This document shows, piece after piece, positions 8,396 through 17,088 of a DNA stretch of 64,000 nt. Location of the stretch: the NCBI GenBank assembly GCA_021787595.1, contig JAJYLQ010000019.1:1-64000 (forward strand), given 5' to 3'. The position numbers and the translations under genes are program-made. Numbering within the stretch: the stretch's first letter is position 1; each line of letters begins with the position of its first letter. This DNA is from Chloroflexota bacterium. Its GTDB lineage: Bacteria > Chloroflexota > Anaerolineae > Anaerolineales > Villigracilaceae. The notes beneath the pieces were generated by a model, which was given only the letters and a program-made list of their open reading frames with translations, was not told the DNA's origin and did no database searches.

Positions 8396-9523
8396 CTATC
8401 CGCCCCAGCCGCGCGTCAAAACCACGCGTTCTTCCCGGGCACGGATGCGGTAAATGAAGCGGATGATCGCATCTGCCGCGACGAAGAGGAGAATCAAGGC
8501 TTGTATCACGGAAATGATATCAATGGGAATCTGCGTTAGAAACTGCATTCGTGTTGCGCCGTTACGCATCGCCCCGAATAAAATGGCAGCCAGGATGATG
8601 CCATAGGGATTGTTTTTTCCAAGCAATGCAATCGCGATGGCGTCGAAACCGTAGCCAGTCGAAAATCCAAGTTCGTGGCGGTAATTCAATGCGGTAACCT
8701 CGATTGCCCCGGCCAATCCTGCCAGCGCGCCGGAAAGCGCCATGGTCAATGTAATAATCCATTTGACGTTGATGCCCGCGTATTTGGCCGCGTCCGGGTT
8801 GGCGCCGACGGTTCGGATTTCAAATCCCAGCGTGGTTTTCCAAAGAAGCCACCAGACTACAACTGCCATGAGCAGGGCAAGAACAAATCCCCAGTGGACG
8901 CGCATGCCGGGAATGTCGAAGATCGGAGGGATGCGCGCGCTGACGGCGATCTCGGGCGTGCGTGCGGATAAGTTCAATGGATTAGGGTCTCGCATCGGCC
9001 CGTTCAGAAGATAGGATGTGATGTTAAGGGCAATATAGTTCATCATGATGGTGTTGATGACTTCGTGTCCCCCGGTGTAGGCTTTGAGCGCGCCCGGAAT
9101 GCCTCCCCAGATGGCTCCTGCCAATATTCCCGCCCCAACTGCAAGAGGAATATGAATGTAGGGAGGAATGCTTGTATGCAACCAGCCCGGCAGTGCATAA
9201 CCGATGAGTGCCGCAGCCACTGCGCCGAATGCGATCTGGCCTTCAGCGCCAATATTGAATAACCCTCCCTTGAAACCCAATGCCACTGCCAATCCTGCGA
9301 ATATATAAGGTGTGGACCATACGGCTGTCTCGCTCAATGCGCTGGGTGAGCCAAATGCTCCCTGAACAAGGCCCTTATAAGCAGCGATTGGATCACCACC
9401 AACTACTTTTATAATAATTCCACCGAGAATGACTGCTGTGACAATGGCCAGAAAGGGGACAAGTAAAGGATTTAGCAGTTGGCCCAACCGCCTTATGAAT
9501 CCTTTATCAGCGGTGCTTTGCAT
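8396..9523 (-). CDS. nucleoside-type ABC permease (NupP-like)
   Basis: A 375-residue permease, first of the two. It has about nine membrane segments, the family motif GGLFNIGAEGQIAFGA and a coupling helix EIRTVGANPDAAKYAGIN. A short charged C-terminal tail follows the last helix. It starts about 100 bases downstream of the binding-protein gene, beyond a hairpin that probably lowers its expression relative to the binding protein. Confidence 0.92.
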   Translation of the reverse strand: MQSTADKGFIRRLGQLLNPLLVPFLAIVTAVILGGIIIKVVGGDPIAAYKGLVQGAFGSPSALSETAVWSTPYIFAGLAVALGFKGGLFNIGAEGQIAFGAVAAALIGYALPGWLHTSIPPYIHIPLAVGAGILAGAIWGGIPGALKAYTGGHEVINTIMMNYIALNITSYLLNGPMRDPNPLNLSARTPEIAVSARIPPIFDIPGMRVHWGFVLALLMAVVVWWLLWKTTLGFEIRTVGANPDAAKYAGINVKWIITLTMALSGALAGLAGAIEVTALNYRHELGFSTGYGFDAIAIALLGKNNPYGIILAAILFGAMRNGATRMQFLTQIPIDIISVIQALILLFVAADAIIRFIYRIRAREERVVLTRGWGG

Positions 9524-9567
9524 TCCAAGCTCCCTTGATAATCAATCGAATGATGTGATAAAAAATA

Positions 9568-9597
9568 AAGGGGAAAGAGGGTCTCCTCTTTCCCCTT
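9568..9597 (-). terminator. attenuating terminator inside ABC operon
   Basis: AAGGGGAAAGAGG (9568-9580) pairs with CCTCTTTCCCCTT (9585-9597) across a 4-base loop. On the minus strand it is followed by TATTTTTTATC. It sits between the binding-protein gene and the first permease, a common place for a partial terminator that gives excess binding protein. Confidence 0.85.
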
Positions 9598-9619
9598 GCA
9601 AAAGCTGATTTGAATCAGA

Positions 9620-10795
9620 TTACTGGGCCGGTTTCGCCGCAGACACACCGGTTTGGATTGAACCGTCTGTCAGCCCTTTGAGGAGTGCCTGCATTTCAGC
9701 ATCCACATTGGCTGGAACGAGATTGGCCGTATCATGATACGGGGCATAGCCGGATGCGCCGTAGTAAAGTCCGTTCGTTGGGAACTTGTTCGATTTTGCC
9801 AATTTAATCAGGTCTTCCAACGGGCCCGGAATGGGCTTCATGGCGCTGGTAAGCAGATAGGGATCTGCTTCCGGCAGGGTGTAATACTGATCGGTATCCA
9901 CACCGATGGCGAGCACCTTATCGGCCGCAGCCTTATCCACGGCGCCATTGCCAGTTATACCGCCGCCTCCGAAGATGATATCCGCTCCCTTGTCAATCAT
10001 GGACTGGGCAGTGGTCGCACCCCAGTCGGGATCGGTGAACGTCTTGTCGAAGCCGACATCATTGTGATACACCCTTGTGACGGTGGTGGTAGTGCCATTC
10101 TTTTTGTCTTCATATGCGGCGCCCGCAGCATAGCCTTCACCATAGCGCCAAACAGCAGGGACGGCATCGGTTCCGAACACGCCGCCAACCTTGTGCGACT
10201 TGGAAATCATCGCGGCTAAAGCGCCAACCAGGAATCCAGATTGGTCTTCGTGATAAACGAGACCCACCAGATTCGGGAGCGGCCAATCGGGATGGTTTGC
10301 ATCTTTCTGAAGGCCTTGATCCACGCCGATGAACATGATGTTTGGATATTGCTTGGCGGCTGCGTACGTGGGATCAGTCAGGTTGAAGCCGGTGGTCACG
10401 ATGACTTTGTAACCGGCCTGTGCGAACGTGTCAATGTTCTTGGCGTAATCTTTCGAGTCCGAGGTTTCGATATATTGGGCCCAGTCAACAACGCCATCGG
10501 TCTTGGCCTTCTGTACGCCTTCCCAAGTGGATTGGTTGAAGGATTTGTCGTCTACATGGCCAACGTCAGTGACATCGCCGACGCAGAAAACATTAGCCTG
10601 CGTGCAGTCCGGTGCAGTGCCAGAAGAGGCCTGTGTAGCAGCCGGTTGAGTCGCGGGAGCTGACGTTGCAGCGGGCGCTTGTGTGGCCGGGGCCGGTGCC
10701 TGAGTTGCAGCCGGTGTGGGAGTCGTGGCACCACAAGCGCTCAAGAGCATGGAGGCCAATAATACAACAGCCATAAGTGAGTACAGCTTTTTCAT
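9620..10795 (-). CDS. BMP-family substrate-binding lipoprotein
   Basis: A 391-residue lipoprotein of the Bmp/PnrA family (PF02608 type), the extracellular receptor of the importer. The start at 10795 (MKKLYSL) is chosen because AGGAGA lies 9 bases upstream and a signal peptide with lipobox LSAC begins there; a longer frame to 10891 has no such support. An Ala/Thr/Pro linker precedes the binding domain, which shows the family landmarks VGDVTDVGHVDDKSFNQSTW, FIGVDQG, VGGVFGTDAVPAVWRYGEGY and IGVDTDQY. These match nucleoside-binding relatives, so purine nucleosides are the likely ligand by inference. Confidence 0.93.
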   Translation of the reverse strand: MKKLYSLMAVVLLASMLLSACGATTPTPAATQAPAPATQAPAATSAPATQPAATQASSGTAPDCTQANVFCVGDVTDVGHVDDKSFNQSTWEGVQKAKTDGVVDWAQYIETSDSKDYAKNIDTFAQAGYKVIVTTGFNLTDPTYAAAKQYPNIMFIGVDQGLQKDANHPDWPLPNLVGLVYHEDQSGFLVGALAAMISKSHKVGGVFGTDAVPAVWRYGEGYAAGAAYEDKKNGTTTTVTRVYHNDVGFDKTFTDPDWGATTAQSMIDKGADIIFGGGGITGNGAVDKAAADKVLAIGVDTDQYYTLPEADPYLLTSAMKPIPGPLEDLIKLAKSNKFPTNGLYYGASGYAPYHDTANLVPANVDAEMQALLKGLTDGSIQTGVSAAKPAQ

Positions 10796-10901
10796 TATTC
10801 TTCTTCTCCTGTTTAATTTGGAAGTCAACATGGGGGTTGAAAGAAAGGGAATCGTTTCGAGCGATAGCACCTCCTCGTTATAACGGCGCATATTCGATGG
10901 T

Positions 10902-10930
10902 AGTATACAGCCTTACACACCTTTGTGCAA
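10902..10930 (-). promoter_or_regulatory. promoter of BMP importer operon
   Basis: On the minus strand TTGCAC (10925-10930) and TATACT (10902-10907) are spaced by 17 bases, about 100 bases ahead of the lipoprotein start. This is a good match to a housekeeping sigma promoter. Confidence 0.6.
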
Positions 10931-11130
10931 GACTTGTGCCAGACGGTGCAATGGTTTTTTTCAAAGTCGGAAATTCCCCGACGCGAATTACGCTAATGAG
11001 CAAATGACGCGAATCACTCTGTTGAAATTCGCGGAATTCGCCTATTCGTGATGGCGCCATGACGCCGCGTTCCAAACCACAGGTCTGTCAAGCTTTCTTG
11101 CGAAAGCCCTGATCACCGGCAACGTACCTA

Positions 11131-11158
11131 TTGACATTACAAAACTGCAAAGTATAAT
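11131..11158 (+). promoter_or_regulatory. consensus sigma-70 type promoter
   Basis: TTGACA (11131-11136) and TATAAT (11153-11158), both perfect consensus, spaced by 16 bases. Transcription would start near 11165, leaving a leader of about 170 bases before the ATG at 11338. The T-box operon promoter at 21288 has the same architecture. Confidence 0.8.
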
Positions 11159-11337
11159 CTGGGACAAAACATCAAGGCGCACCCAATCGAATTGCCTTCT
11201 TTGGTGCCGAGTTAAGTTCGTGAAGGTCAGTGATGCGCAGCTGGGCGATCTATTCTGATTAATGCAAAGGGAAAATCAGGAGAGTTCACTGCGCGGGCAA
11301 AGTCGTTTACGCATCTCAACAGTGCTGGAGGAGAATT

Positions 11338-13596
11338 ATGCCCGAGAAGCCGAAGCTTTACAAACGTGATTCCCGTTGGCTTGGCAGTCTGCTCAACGTT
11401 CTGATCGTTCTCATCCTGTGCCTTTCGACATTCACAACAGCCTTTGCCGAAGGCAGCAAGAATTTGTATCCAGGCTCTTCGCCCGCGGGCAGTGCGCGCG
11501 GAAATATCGAGTGGCGTACCAGCAGTTATGGGCCGGCGGGCAGCACTATCTACAGGCGGACCCTGCTGAAAGTTTTTGCGAACACCGGCGAATACATCTT
11601 GATGGGCTCGACTGCAGTCGGCGTCACAAGTGGAGCGACGACCGGGGATATCCTGGTCTATAACCCCGGTTTGGTTACAGGGCCGCCCGGCGCTGAAACG
11701 GTTCCCGCTTCGGCATCCTTCTCCTGCGATGCGGGCCGCTCAGGCACACAAGGCCAGATCCTCAGCCGCGCTGAAGAATTGGCCGGGGCGCAGGCAATTT
11801 CCGGCGGCGGTAACCCGGGCGGTTATGTTCCCTGTTACTATATAGCCCCGGTCACAGGTATTTACAACGTTGTGATCACCGGCGCGGACGGTTTCAGCAG
11901 TGACGCACAGACGGACCCCACAGGCGAGATTTCACTTGCCAGTCCGGCGAACTTCAACGCTTCGCAGGATACCAATGTGGCGGCATGGGATGTAACCGTG
12001 AGGAGTAGCGCTACCACTACTGCCGATATCACAGGCAGGCTTTTCACTGATTATCTCGCCGAAATTACGGGGGGCAACGGGCGCCCTTTGAATTCTTCTG
12101 TTTATGTCGTTACCAACGATGGTTTCATTTACCGGACGGACCTAAATGGCATGGATCCGTATGGGTTTTTATTTTACGGAAACAATGTTGGGTTTTATAA
12201 CAGCGATCATGCCACGCCCCTTTACCATGATGTTTTATCCACAACGACCGCATCCAATGCCAATCAATTGACACAACTACAAGGAGGGGTCTTTGTGGCC
12301 CCGCCGCGATTCCCAGTGTTTTTCAACTATCCCGATGCAGCGGCGCTTACAGCACTGGGTATCCCCACGACGCCATCCGTGCCGCAATTGAACACTTTCA
12401 ATTTCAGCGGTACGGCCGGAGGCAGCAATAGTTATTACAACACAGGCGGCACTTTCAGTTTCATAAGCAATGCCAACGGTTATTTCGATATCATCATCAG
12501 CAGAGGCGCGGATTTCGATCCGACAAATCCGCAGAACAGGGTATTACACGCTCTGGGACACATCGGCACGAATACAATCAGCTGGGATGGCAAGGACAAC
12601 AGCGGCAGCCCATTCCCGGTGGGAACGTATCAGGTTAAATCAACAATCCACGCTGGCGAACTTCACATGGCGTTGATTGACGTGGAAAACAGCGACCAAG
12701 GAGGTCCCAGTTATACCCTGCTCAACCCGCCCGCTGCCTGCGGATTGAAATACGGTTGCTCCACAGCCTTTTATGACGATCGCGGCTACACAACGATGAG
12801 CGGCGTCACTGTTGGAACCGCAGGCTCCATCCTCTGCGGAAACAATCCTCCAAGCGTGCCCGATGCGGTAGTAAACGGATTTGACAGCACTGTTATTCCC
12901 AACCAGCGCGCGTTTGGAACAGCCAGCGGCGGCAATGCGGGCACGCCCTGTCTCGGCTCATTTGGCGACACCAAGGGACTCGACCTGTGGACCTATTTCC
13001 CGAGTCAGGCCGTCATTACGATTGTTGTCGTGGTCAATCAAACGACCCCGCCGTCTCCCATCAATCAAAATGCCCTGCCCGCAACTGGCTTCGCCCCTCA
13101 TGTGATCACAACATTGCCTGTTCGGCCTGCCGATAAGGCCTATTCGAAGATGAGCAGTCTTTGGCTGGAAATTCCTTCATTGGGTGTACAGGAAAATATC
13201 GTGGGGGTGCCAAGCGGTCCGGGCGGATGGGATGTTTCGTGGCTTGGGAATGATATCGGATACCTCGAAGGAACCGCTTTCCCAACCTGGTCGGGCAACA
13301 GCTCGCTGGCTGCACACGTTTATAACGCAGATGGCAACCCCGGTCCCTTTGTCAACCTCGGAAAGCTCAAGTGGGGGGATCAAATCGTTGTTCATGGTTG
13401 GGGAGACCGATATATCTACCAGGTTCAAACCGTGAACGATTCCATCAACCCGAACGACAATAGTCTGGTCACCAGGCATGAAACCTATCCGTGGATTACG
13501 CTGATCACCTGCCGCGGCTATTTCGAGAAAAGCGACTCTTATTTGTATCGGACAGTCGTCCGTGCCATGCTCGTTAAAGTGGAAGCGGATAATTGA
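11338..13596 (+). CDS. secreted protein with LPATG motif and C-terminal sortase domain
   Basis: A 752-residue exported protein; the start follows GGAGGAGA. A signal peptide (about 1-37, ending TFTTAFAE) precedes about 540 residues of beta-rich, Gly/Ser/Asn-rich sequence I do not recognise, with a FlgD-like stretch near 415-440 (ISWDGKDNSG, FPVGTYQVKS). LPATG lies at 580-584, followed by a C-terminal sortase fold (about 600-752): LEIPSLGV, His660 in LAAHVY, Cys725 in TLITC, and Arg738 or Arg742 as the third catalytic residue. Sortases cut LPXTG-type motifs and join proteins to the envelope. Having motif and enzyme on one chain suggests self-processing or tethering (inference). It is a single-gene unit between a strong promoter and a terminator. 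Confidence 0.85.
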   Translation: MPEKPKLYKRDSRWLGSLLNVLIVLILCLSTFTTAFAEGSKNLYPGSSPAGSARGNIEWRTSSYGPAGSTIYRRTLLKVFANTGEYILMGSTAVGVTSGATTGDILVYNPGLVTGPPGAETVPASASFSCDAGRSGTQGQILSRAEELAGAQAISGGGNPGGYVPCYYIAPVTGIYNVVITGADGFSSDAQTDPTGEISLASPANFNASQDTNVAAWDVTVRSSATTTADITGRLFTDYLAEITGGNGRPLNSSVYVVTNDGFIYRTDLNGMDPYGFLFYGNNVGFYNSDHATPLYHDVLSTTTASNANQLTQLQGGVFVAPPRFPVFFNYPDAAALTALGIPTTPSVPQLNTFNFSGTAGGSNSYYNTGGTFSFISNANGYFDIIISRGADFDPTNPQNRVLHALGHIGTNTISWDGKDNSGSPFPVGTYQVKSTIHAGELHMALIDVENSDQGGPSYTLLNPPAACGLKYGCSTAFYDDRGYTTMSGVTVGTAGSILCGNNPPSVPDAVVNGFDSTVIPNQRAFGTASGGNAGTPCLGSFGDTKGLDLWTYFPSQAVITIVVVVNQTTPPSPINQNALPATGFAPHVITTLPVRPADKAYSKMSSLWLEIPSLGVQENIVGVPSGPGGWDVSWLGNDIGYLEGTAFPTWSGNSSLAAHVYNADGNPGPFVNLGKLKWGDQIVVHGWGDRYIYQVQTVNDSINPNDNSLVTRHETYPWITLITCRGYFEKSDSYLYRTVVRAMLVKVEADN

Positions 13597-13620
13597 TCGC
13601 GATCCTTATCGCCTCACAAA

Positions 13621-13656
13621 AAAACCAGCCTGACTGTTATCCGTCAGGCTGGTTTT
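13621..13656. terminator. bidirectional terminator
   Basis: AAAACCAGCCTGAC (13621-13634) pairs perfectly with GTCAGGCTGGTTTT (13643-13656). There is a T run on the plus side and, on the minus side, TTTTTTTGTGAGG. It serves both the sortase-domain gene and the converging cbiO. Confidence 0.92.
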
Positions 13657-13676
13657 TGATCCGGTGCGGCATAATG

Positions 13677-14465
13677 CTAAATTCGCTCCAAATGATGCGC
13701 GTGATAATGAGCCAGGTTGCAGCGATGAAGCAAATCGTGATCTTCCAAAATTTCCTGCGGATCGCCTGCTGCCACCACCTGATGATCTTCCGAAAACACA
13801 CAAATCCTGGATGCAATTTCCTCGGCAAGTGTCAGATCGTGCGTGGCGGTGATGACGGTTTTCCCTTCATTGCGCTGCTTCAAAATGAATTCAACCAGCC
13901 ACGATTGGCTGCGCGGGTCGAGACCGGTTGTCGGTTCATCCAGCAGCCAGACATCCGGATTCAGACTGAGCAGCGATGCCAACGCCACGCGTCGCTTCTC
14001 GCCGCCGGACAAACGATGCGGGGCGCGCTCCCGAAGCTTTTCGATGCGGAGAGCTTCGAGCGCCGAGTCGACGCGGCGATTCACTTCGTCGCGCGGCAAG
14101 CCCAATTGCAGCGGGGCAAACGCCACCTCGTCCAGAACCGATGCGGAAAACAGTTGAACGTCGGTATCCTGAAAAATCAGTCCCACGCGCCGGCGAAAGG
14201 CGAAATTGAATTCGTCATCGCGCAGAGCCTCCTCCGTCACTGGATTTCCGAACGCCTGGATTTCGCCACCCGTCGGAAAATACAAGCCATCCAGCAGTTT
14301 GAGCAATGTGCTTTTTCCGCTGCCGTTCGCGCCCAAAATGATCAGCGACTCTCCAGCATGGACAGACAGATCAATATGATCCAAAGCCGTTTGCTTTCCT
14401 TCATATTCAAACGAGACTTGCCTGACGTCGAAAACCGGTTTTGTATTCAACATTTCATACCTCAT
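13677..14465 (-). CDS. cbiO: ECF-type nickel/cobalt transporter ATPase CbiO
   Basis: A 262-residue ATPase of an energy-coupling-factor importer. It shows Walker A LGANGSGKST, signature LSGGEKRRV, Walker B VWLLDEPTTGLD and the switch histidine in ITATHD. It starts 15 bases after cbiQ and is the last gene of a fur-cbiM-cbiQ-cbiO operon. The set fits group I ECF transporters for Co2+ or Ni2+; the neighbouring regulator and operator favour nickel. Confidence 0.93.
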   Translation of the reverse strand: MRYEMLNTKPVFDVRQVSFEYEGKQTALDHIDLSVHAGESLIILGANGSGKSTLLKLLDGLYFPTGGEIQAFGNPVTEEALRDDEFNFAFRRRVGLIFQDTDVQLFSASVLDEVAFAPLQLGLPRDEVNRRVDSALEALRIEKLRERAPHRLSGGEKRRVALASLLSLNPDVWLLDEPTTGLDPRSQSWLVEFILKQRNEGKTVITATHDLTLAEEIASRICVFSEDHQVVAAGDPQEILEDHDLLHRCNLAHYHAHHLERI

Positions 14466-14480
14466 TAAAGGATTGGCGCG

Positions 14481-15329
14481 TTAGCGGCCCAGGATAATAG
14501 CCAACGTTGTAATGCCGAGAAAGATAAATAGCCATAACCAATCTTGGGGTTGCATTCGGAACGGTTTCAATGTAACGACGGCTCCGCGATAACCGCGCGA
14601 TTGCATGGCAAGATAAACTTCGCTGCTCAAGTTGAGCGATTTATCGAGCAGCGTCGCACTAATGGCAGCCAGCATCTTTTGATTTTCGGATGTGTCCATT
14701 CGGCCAACCATGCGGCTCTTGCGCGACAGGAACATATCGTTGGCCGTGTGAAGCAGCAGATAGATATAACGATACGTCATGCCGAGAATCAGAATGAAAA
14801 CATCCGGCACGCGCAAAACGCCCAACGCGCTCAGGACAGTATTCCACGGCGTTGTGAGGATCAACAAGAGAGTCAGTGAAGCCGACGTGCTGACGCGCAA
14901 AAGCAAAAAGGCGGCAGTTGTCAAACCTGTTTGAGTAATTACTAAACCTAATAACGGCAAATGCAGAAACGCGGGTCCGGGCGTGATGAATAACGCGGGC
15001 AAAGCGATCAGTCCGGTAAAGAACGGAAGCGCCAGCCAGACGCGTTTGATCAGGAGCCCCGCCGGGATGGCGGAAGTCCAGGCAAAAAGCAAAGCCAGAA
15101 AATAGATCGCAAGAAGGACCAACAAACTGTGGGATAAAGCGACGCCGATCAACAACGCCAAAACCGAAATCACTTTGACGCGCGCGTCCAACGATTGGAA
15201 CAGACCTTTGCGGGCGCTGATCTCTTCCGCAAACAATGCCTGCTCGAGAGTCTCGGTGATGCCGTGCAGGGTGTGTTCCAAAATGTCGCTTCGGTTGCTG
15301 GAGCGCTTTACGGATGAAGTGTTTTCCAT
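14481..15329 (-). CDS. cbiQ: ECF transporter transmembrane subunit CbiQ
   Basis: A 282-residue T component that couples the ATPase to CbiM. About five membrane segments lie in residues 60-200 and at the C-terminus. The family signature is visible as the Ala-Arg-Gly-type coupling motif AMQSRGYRG near residue 245. The N-terminal 45 residues are polar and would lie in the cytoplasm. No strong ribosome binding site is seen at the ATG, so the exact start is less sure. Confidence 0.9.
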   Translation of the reverse strand: MENTSSVKRSSNRSDILEHTLHGITETLEQALFAEEISARKGLFQSLDARVKVISVLALLIGVALSHSLLVLLAIYFLALLFAWTSAIPAGLLIKRVWLALPFFTGLIALPALFITPGPAFLHLPLLGLVITQTGLTTAAFLLLRVSTSASLTLLLILTTPWNTVLSALGVLRVPDVFILILGMTYRYIYLLLHTANDMFLSRKSRMVGRMDTSENQKMLAAISATLLDKSLNLSSEVYLAMQSRGYRGAVVTLKPFRMQPQDWLWLFIFLGITTLAIILGR

Positions 15330-15378
15330 GAGATTTAAAATCCGGTTTTATTGAAACAGCTAAAGACAAAGATCAATC

Positions 15379-15405
15379 CGCAGATAACGCAGATTACACA
15401 GATTT
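15379..15405. repeat. 9-bp tandem repeat, three units
   Basis: CGCAGATAA, CGCAGATTA and CACAGATTT follow head to tail in the gap between cbiM and cbiQ. The unit resembles other short interspersed repeats in this window that carry CACAGAT cores (for example 49416-49508). Confidence 0.6.
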
Positions 15406-15413
15406 TTCTGGCA

Positions 15414-16526
15414 TCATGAATTTTTTCGTTCCCGGGTTTTGCTGCCAGCCGTTATCAGCATGGTGAACAGCCAAACTACAATCGTCACAACCACAATTCC
15501 CAGAACCGCCGAGAGCAAATATCCAAGGCTGGCGTTGCCCAGTGCGTGCAGGTTGTACCCGGCCAATGGCGCGCCCCACAGCCCGGACAACTTTTCAAGT
15601 CCGGCTGGGATGAATGACAATCCCTGACTGGCAAGCTGCTCGGTTCCCCATTCACCCCAGGCAGTTCCTGGCGCAAGCAACCCCAGCGGAGTCGCAACGA
15701 TCAGTGCAGCCAGGATGATCAAAGGCACGCGCAGTTTCCGCAAGACTCCCGCTTCGTTGAGCAGCGCGGGCTTTTCGGCGGCTTGCAGCACAGCAATGTT
15801 CGAGCGCTGCAAATATGCCACCACCAGCGCGGCCAGCAGGCCTTCGGCCACCGACGCGAGGATTGCATGAGGAATGACCATCGCCGGGATCGAAACCGGG
15901 AGGGGATACGGCGCATACAGCGGCGTTCCATTCGCGGACTTGAACAGAAGCGGCTGGATGCCAAACTCAACACCCGCGAAGAACGCTGCCGCGGTTACGC
16001 CTGTCCAGCCGCCTAGTGCGGCCCCGATCAACCGGCGCGGGGAGGTCAGCGGTTGACCTTTCGAAAAGGCCTGATAGATGGCATAAGAAATGTACGAGAC
16101 AGTGACCGCCATGTTGAACGAGTTGGCTCCCAGCGCAGTGATGCCGCCGTCCCCAAAGAAAAAGGCCTGAATGATCAGGGCAATCGAAACCACGATCGTG
16201 GCGGCTTCCGGCCCCAGGATGATCGCGGCGATGGTGGCCCCGATCGCGTGCGCGGTTGTCCCGCCGGGGATCGGGAAGTTGAACATCATGATCACGAATG
16301 AAAAGGCCGAAAGCAAAGCGATCAACGGGACGCTGCGCGCATTCATTGTTTCGCGGATCTTTCGAATGCCAATCACCCAGAACGGGAGAACGATCAAAAA
16401 CATGATCAGGCACGTGAGCGGGCTGAGATACCCATCGGGGATGTGCATCGCCGTTGTGCTTAGCCATACCAGCAAGGCAGCGTAATAAACAAAAAGAAAT
16501 CTGATGGGTCGAGATTTGAGAAACAT
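15414..16526 (-). CDS. cbiM: ECF metal-binding S component CbiM with fused C-terminal CbiN/NikN-like part
   Basis: A 370-residue substrate-binding membrane subunit. The first 26 residues look like a cleavable signal (VWLSTTA followed by MHIPDGYLSP). In this family the metal site needs a free N-terminus with the Met-His of MHIPDG, and Salmonella CbiM also has a cleaved leader, so the start at 16526, which has GAGG upstream, is preferred to the internal ATG at 16448. About seven membrane segments carry the family pattern GGTTAHAIGATIAA and FGDGGITALGANSFNMA. After residue 240 an added segment with two hydrophobic stretches resembles the fused NikN/CbiN part of NikMN proteins. Confidence 0.9.
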   Translation of the reverse strand: MFLKSRPIRFLFVYYAALLVWLSTTAMHIPDGYLSPLTCLIMFLIVLPFWVIGIRKIRETMNARSVPLIALLSAFSFVIMMFNFPIPGGTTAHAIGATIAAIILGPEAATIVVSIALIIQAFFFGDGGITALGANSFNMAVTVSYISYAIYQAFSKGQPLTSPRRLIGAALGGWTGVTAAAFFAGVEFGIQPLLFKSANGTPLYAPYPLPVSIPAMVIPHAILASVAEGLLAALVVAYLQRSNIAVLQAAEKPALLNEAGVLRKLRVPLIILAALIVATPLGLLAPGTAWGEWGTEQLASQGLSFIPAGLEKLSGLWGAPLAGYNLHALGNASLGYLLSAVLGIVVVTIVVWLFTMLITAGSKTRERKNS

Positions 16527-16580
16527 TCGGACCTCGCTTTTTGAACGGTCAGAAACAATTCGATTGTATAACGATAAAAT

Positions 16581-17012
16581 TTATCCTGCCGTCTTTTGGC
16601 ACTTTGGACAAAGGCCAAGGAGCGTGACGTGGCTGTTGATAAAGCGATAACCGCTCGACGCCTCCAACTGGCGGATGGCTGGTTCCAGCGCGTCCAGCCC
16701 GACCTCGAGGCTGCTCCCGCACGAACGGCAGATCAGATGATGATGGCTTTCTCCGGCAATCTGATAGGCCAACTGTTTCTTTCCAACAATGTGAGCGGGC
16801 ATCGCCAGGCCATTCTTCGCAAGGAACTCCAGCGTCCGGTACACGGTTGGATACGTGAGTCCCGGCGCCTCGCGGCGCGCCCGCTCAAAGATTTCAGCAG
16901 GCGAAAGATGATCTCCTGAATGATGCAGCACATGCAAGATCGCCTTGCGCTGGGAAGTCATCCGAAAGCCGCGCGCCCGCAGTTCAGGAGCGTAAAGGGA
17001 AGCGCATGACAT
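16581..17012 (-). CDS. Fur-family regulator, probably Nur-like (nickel)
   Basis: A 143-residue Fur-type repressor. An N-terminal winged helix (RMTSQRKAILHVL, LTYPTVYRTLEFL) is followed by the metal-binding dimer domain with HHHLICRSC and the second Cys pair CPKC for structural zinc. It starts 5 bases after AAGGAA. It is the first gene of the cbiMQO operon, 54 bases ahead of cbiM, and a 10-bp inverted repeat lies directly upstream of its ribosome binding site. Fur paralogues sense Fe, Zn, Mn or Ni; the neighbours and the TTGCAA repeats favour nickel, but zinc cannot be excluded. Confidence 0.9.
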   Translation of the reverse strand: MSCASLYAPELRARGFRMTSQRKAILHVLHHSGDHLSPAEIFERARREAPGLTYPTVYRTLEFLAKNGLAMPAHIVGKKQLAYQIAGESHHHLICRSCGSSLEVGLDALEPAIRQLEASSGYRFINSHVTLLGLCPKCQKTAG

Positions 17013-17021
17013 AATGTTTCC

Positions 17022-17043
17022 TTATTGCAAATTTTTGCAATAA
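17022..17043. promoter_or_regulatory. perfect inverted-repeat operator (Nur-box-like)
   Basis: TTATTGCAAA (17022-17031) and TTTGCAATAA (17034-17043) are perfect inverted arms around TT. The core is TTGCAA-N4-TTGCAA. From memory the Streptomyces Nur box is tTGCaa-N5-ttGCAA, so half-sites match and spacing differs by one. The site ends 9 bases before the regulator start, where a bound repressor would block the fur-cbiMQO transcript. Confidence 0.8.
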
Positions 17044-17088
17044 ATTACAGATATAGAATACCCCATCCAAATGATTCTTACATTAACC

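Larger units (their letters stand above)
10796..11337. other. divergent intergenic region with two promoters
   Basis: No gene is seen. It carries the minus promoter of the importer (10902-10930), the plus promoter at 11131-11158 and a predicted leader of about 170 bases before the sortase-domain gene. The leader has GCACC (11179-11183) pairing with GGTGC (11203-11207) and CTGATT (11255-11260) pairing with AATCAG (11274-11279). I could not match it to a known riboswitch class. Confidence 0.55.

Noticed and set aside
11165-11337. Possible cyclic di-GMP riboswitch in the leader
   Set aside because: The GEMM core sequences are absent; only unrelated stems are seen.
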